From: Bacillota bacterium
GTDB lineage: Bacteria > Bacillota > Clostridia > Christensenellales > CAG-138
Direction of reading: 5' to 3'
Length of the DNA stretch: 15,270 nt
NCBI GenBank assembly: GCA_023396535.1
Contig: JAEWWD010000117.1
Span: 1-15,270, forward strand
The notes beneath the pieces are model-generated. The model worked only from the letters and a program-made list of their open reading frames with translations, ran no database searches and was not told the origin of the DNA. Positions 13,229 to 15,270 of the stretch are shown here, piece after piece. Position 1 is the first letter of the stretch, and each line of letters starts with the position of its first letter. Position numbers and translations under genes: made by a program.

Positions 13229-14304
13229 GTCCGCAGCAGGGCGGTGAACGTACAGAAAAAGCTACCCCGAAAAAGAGGCGCGAGGCGCGTGAACGGGGGC
13301 AGATATTCAAAAGCGTCGACCTGGTAACGGCTTTTTCGTTGCTTTTGATGTTTGGTATGCTTGCGATTGCCGGCGGTATGATTGTTTCAGGCTTGCGCGG
13401 GGTTCTGATCCGGTATTTGGGCGCGGGGGGGGATTTGCCGGATGTTATGGACGCTACGGCTATACGCGCCGCGCTGTATGAAACATTTATCCGTTTCATC
13501 ATCATCATGCTTCCGGTGCTGGGGGTGGCGTTTGCCGCAGGTCTGATATTCAATTTCCTTCAGGTGGGAGTATTGTTTTCGAGCAAAGCAATGCAGCCGC
13601 AGTTTTCGCGTATCAGCATGATACAGGGGTTCAAGCGGATTTTTTCCAAGAAGACCATTATCGATCTGCTTAAATCCCTGATACGGCTCACCGTCATCGT
13701 GAAAATCGGCTATGACGCCTTTATGGAACAGGTACAGAAGGTGCCGGCCCTCATGGAGATGGATATCACCACGTCCGCGAAAGCGGGGTGGGATATTTTG
13801 CTCGCTGTCGGATTCAGGCTCGCCATAGCGCTCGCCATACTTGGCCCCATCGATTATTTCCTACAGTGGCGCCAGTATGAAAAAGACTTGATGATGACCA
13901 AGCAGGAAGTGCTGGATGAATACAAGCTGACGGAGGGCGACCCGAAAATAAAGGGTAGAATTCGTCAGAAGCAGCGGCAGATGAGCAGCATGCGCATGAT
14001 GCAGGCTGTATCGCAGGCGGATGTAGTCATTACAAACCCGACGCATTTTGCCGTTGCGCTTTCCTATAAAGAGGGCGAAAACAATGCGCCCGTCATTGTG
14101 GCAAAGGGTCAGGATTATCTTGCGAAGAAGATTCGCGAAAAGGCGGCGGAGTTGAAAATCGAAATTGTGGAAAACAAGGCTGTTGCGCGACATTTATACT
14201 ATTTTTGTGAAATTGGCGATGAAGTGCCCGAGGAAATGTACCAGGCGGTGGCTGAAATACTTGCTTACGTATACCGCCTGAAACATCCGCAAAAGGGGAG
14301 GTGA
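13225..14304 (+). CDS. flhB: FlhB, export specificity switch protein
   Basis: A 359-residue protein. It opens with the usual GGERTEKATPKKRREARERG (6-25), has four membrane segments between about 30 and 215, and a cytoplasmic domain with the autocleavage motif N271-P272-T273-H274 (VVITNPTHFAVALSY). The end, GDEVPEEMYQAVAEILAYVYRL, is shared with the small paralogue at 4232. Self-cleavage between N and P allows FliK to switch export from rod/hook to filament proteins. All key residues are present. It overlaps fliR by ATGA; the upstream G-rich stretch may serve as binding site. Confidence 0.97.
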   Translation: MSPQQGGERTEKATPKKRREARERGQIFKSVDLVTAFSLLLMFGMLAIAGGMIVSGLRGVLIRYLGAGGDLPDVMDATAIRAALYETFIRFIIIMLPVLGVAFAAGLIFNFLQVGVLFSSKAMQPQFSRISMIQGFKRIFSKKTIIDLLKSLIRLTVIVKIGYDAFMEQVQKVPALMEMDITTSAKAGWDILLAVGFRLAIALAILGPIDYFLQWRQYEKDLMMTKQEVLDEYKLTEGDPKIKGRIRQKQRQMSSMRMMQAVSQADVVITNPTHFAVALSYKEGENNAPVIVAKGQDYLAKKIREKAAELKIEIVENKAVARHLYYFCEIGDEVPEEMYQAVAEILAYVYRLKHPQKGR

Positions 14305-14308
14305 GACG

Positions 14309-15270
14309 ATGAAGATAACGGATATTCTTGTTGCGGTGCTGATACTGGCGATCGTATTCCTTATAATCGTCCCGCTTTCGCCCGGCGTGCTGGATATGCT
14401 GCTCATTATCAATATATCCATGTCGCTGCTGGTCCTTCTGATTTCGCTGTATGTGCGTGAAACGCTGGAGTTCTCCACATTCCCCACCATGCTGTTGGTA
14501 TTGACATTGTTCCGGCTTTCGCTCAACATATCGGCCACCCGGCTGATACTGGGCAATAACGGGGAAGCTGGCAGCGTGATCAGTACGTTCGCCCATTTTG
14601 TGGTGGGCAGCAACCTAGTTGTCGGCATAGTAATCTTCCTTATAATTGTCATTATCCAGTTCCTTGTTATCACGAAGGGTTCTGAGCGAGTGGCTGAGGT
14701 AGCGGCACGCTTTACTTTGGACGCGATGCCCGGCAAACAGATGGCGATAGACGCGGATCTCAATACAGGCGCCGTTACCGAAGCCGAAGCCAAAAAAAGG
14801 CGCGAGGCCGTGCAGCGTGAGGCGGATTTTTACGGCGCAATGGACGGCGCGTCGAAATTCGTAAAAGGCGACGCGATTGTAGGCATTATCATCACGGTTA
14901 TCAATTTTGTCGGTGGTATCATCATAGGCCTGCTCGGCGTCGGCGGTAAGGTTATGCCCTTTGATCAGGTTGTCGAGGTTTTCGCGCTCGCGACGGTGGG
15001 CAACGGCCTGGTCAGCCAGATCCCGGCGCTGCTGGTTTCCACATCGGCCGGCATTATTGTGACACGTTCCGCAAGTGAAAGCGGGTTTGGCTCGGAAGTG
15101 ATCGGCCAGTTGTTTGCAAAACCGCAGGTACTATACATCATAGGCGGTATGCTGGTGGTGATCAGTTTCATACCCGGCCTGCCGACCGTTCCGCTGCTGC
15201 TGCTTGGGGCGGGCTTGCCTCTGTTGGCGTATCTTTCCTCGAATGCCCGCAAAAAGCAGGAGGTGCAGAC
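14309..15270 (+). CDS. flhA: FlhA, flagellar export component, N-terminal part (truncated by window end)
   Basis: An open frame of 320 codons plus two bases runs off the window without a stop; a full FlhA is about 680-700 residues. The visible part is the membrane domain: NISMSLLVLLISLYVRETLE, FPTMLLVLTLFRLSLNISAT, then the FHIPEP-family loop RFTLDAMPGKQMAIDADLNT and GAVTEAEAKKRREAVQREAD, FYGAMDGASKFVKGDAI, and further membrane helices. FlhA forms the export ring and conducts protons and docks chaperone-substrate complexes. ATG 14309 lies four bases after the flhB stop with GGGGAGG upstream overlapping the end of flhB, the last visible gene of the gate operon. Confidence 0.97.
   Translation, partial: MKITDILVAVLILAIVFLIIVPLSPGVLDMLLIINISMSLLVLLISLYVRETLEFSTFPTMLLVLTLFRLSLNISATRLILGNNGEAGSVISTFAHFVVGSNLVVGIVIFLIIVIIQFLVITKGSERVAEVAARFTLDAMPGKQMAIDADLNTGAVTEAEAKKRREAVQREADFYGAMDGASKFVKGDAIVGIIITVINFVGGIIIGLLGVGGKVMPFDQVVEVFALATVGNGLVSQIPALLVSTSAGIIVTRSASESGFGSEVIGQLFAKPQVLYIIGGMLVVISFIPGLPTVPLLLLGAGLPLLAYLSSNARKKQEVQ

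Overview
This window is part of a bacterial flagellar and chemotaxis cluster. Protein families, strong purine-rich ribosome binding sites and gene pairings suggest a Gram-positive Clostridia-like member of the Bacillota. The pairings are a FliK-like protein followed by a short FlhB-C-terminus paralogue, FliD-FliS followed by a chaperone, and a YaaR-family gene. Species cannot be named from the sequence. No transposon, CRISPR array, rRNA or tRNA was recognised.

Layout. (A) 1-246: 3' end of a flagellin gene, closed by an intrinsic terminator. (B) 434-2101, minus strand: cheY, a 73-residue orphan, then an HD-GYP phosphodiesterase-like gene, with a good sigma-28 (SigD/FliA)-type promoter candidate at 2266-2292. 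(C) 2102-2585: divergent control region with back-to-back sigma-28-like elements, a 14-bp palindrome and a foldable leader. (D) 2586-5538: FliK/YlqG-like protein, stand-alone FlhB C-terminal paralogue, and a probable papain-fold cysteine hydrolase that is not a standard flagellar gene. (E) 5638-8531: fliD, fliS, a FlgN/FliT-like chaperone and a YaaR-family gene, with a sigma-28-like promoter before fliD. (F) 8532-8971: a 440-bp gap holding hairpins, a second near-copy of the palindrome and an extended -10 promoter. (G) 8972-10743: lytic transglycosylase, flgB, flgC, fliE. (H) 10847-15270: fliO, fliP, fliQ, fliR, flhB and the 5' part of flhA, which runs off the window.

How the genes fit together. 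FliOPQR-FlhB-FlhA form the export gate. FlgB, FlgC and FliE are proximal rod or rod-MS-ring adaptor proteins, and the transglycosylase (perhaps with the cysteine hydrolase) can open peptidoglycan for the rod. The FliK-like protein and the FlhB paralogue fit control of substrate switching. FliD caps the filament and FliS plus the FlgN/FliT-like protein are export chaperones. CheY and the HD-GYP protein would link motor output to chemotaxis and cyclic-di-GMP. fliF, fliG, fliH, fliI and fliJ, which often follow fliE, are not here.

Most notable observations: fliE carries an in-frame TAG at codon 75 of 97, in its conserved C-terminal segment, with the normal sequence continuing in frame afterwards; an unusual C/H hydrolase is embedded in a late flagellar operon; and a near-identical palindrome occurs in two control regions.
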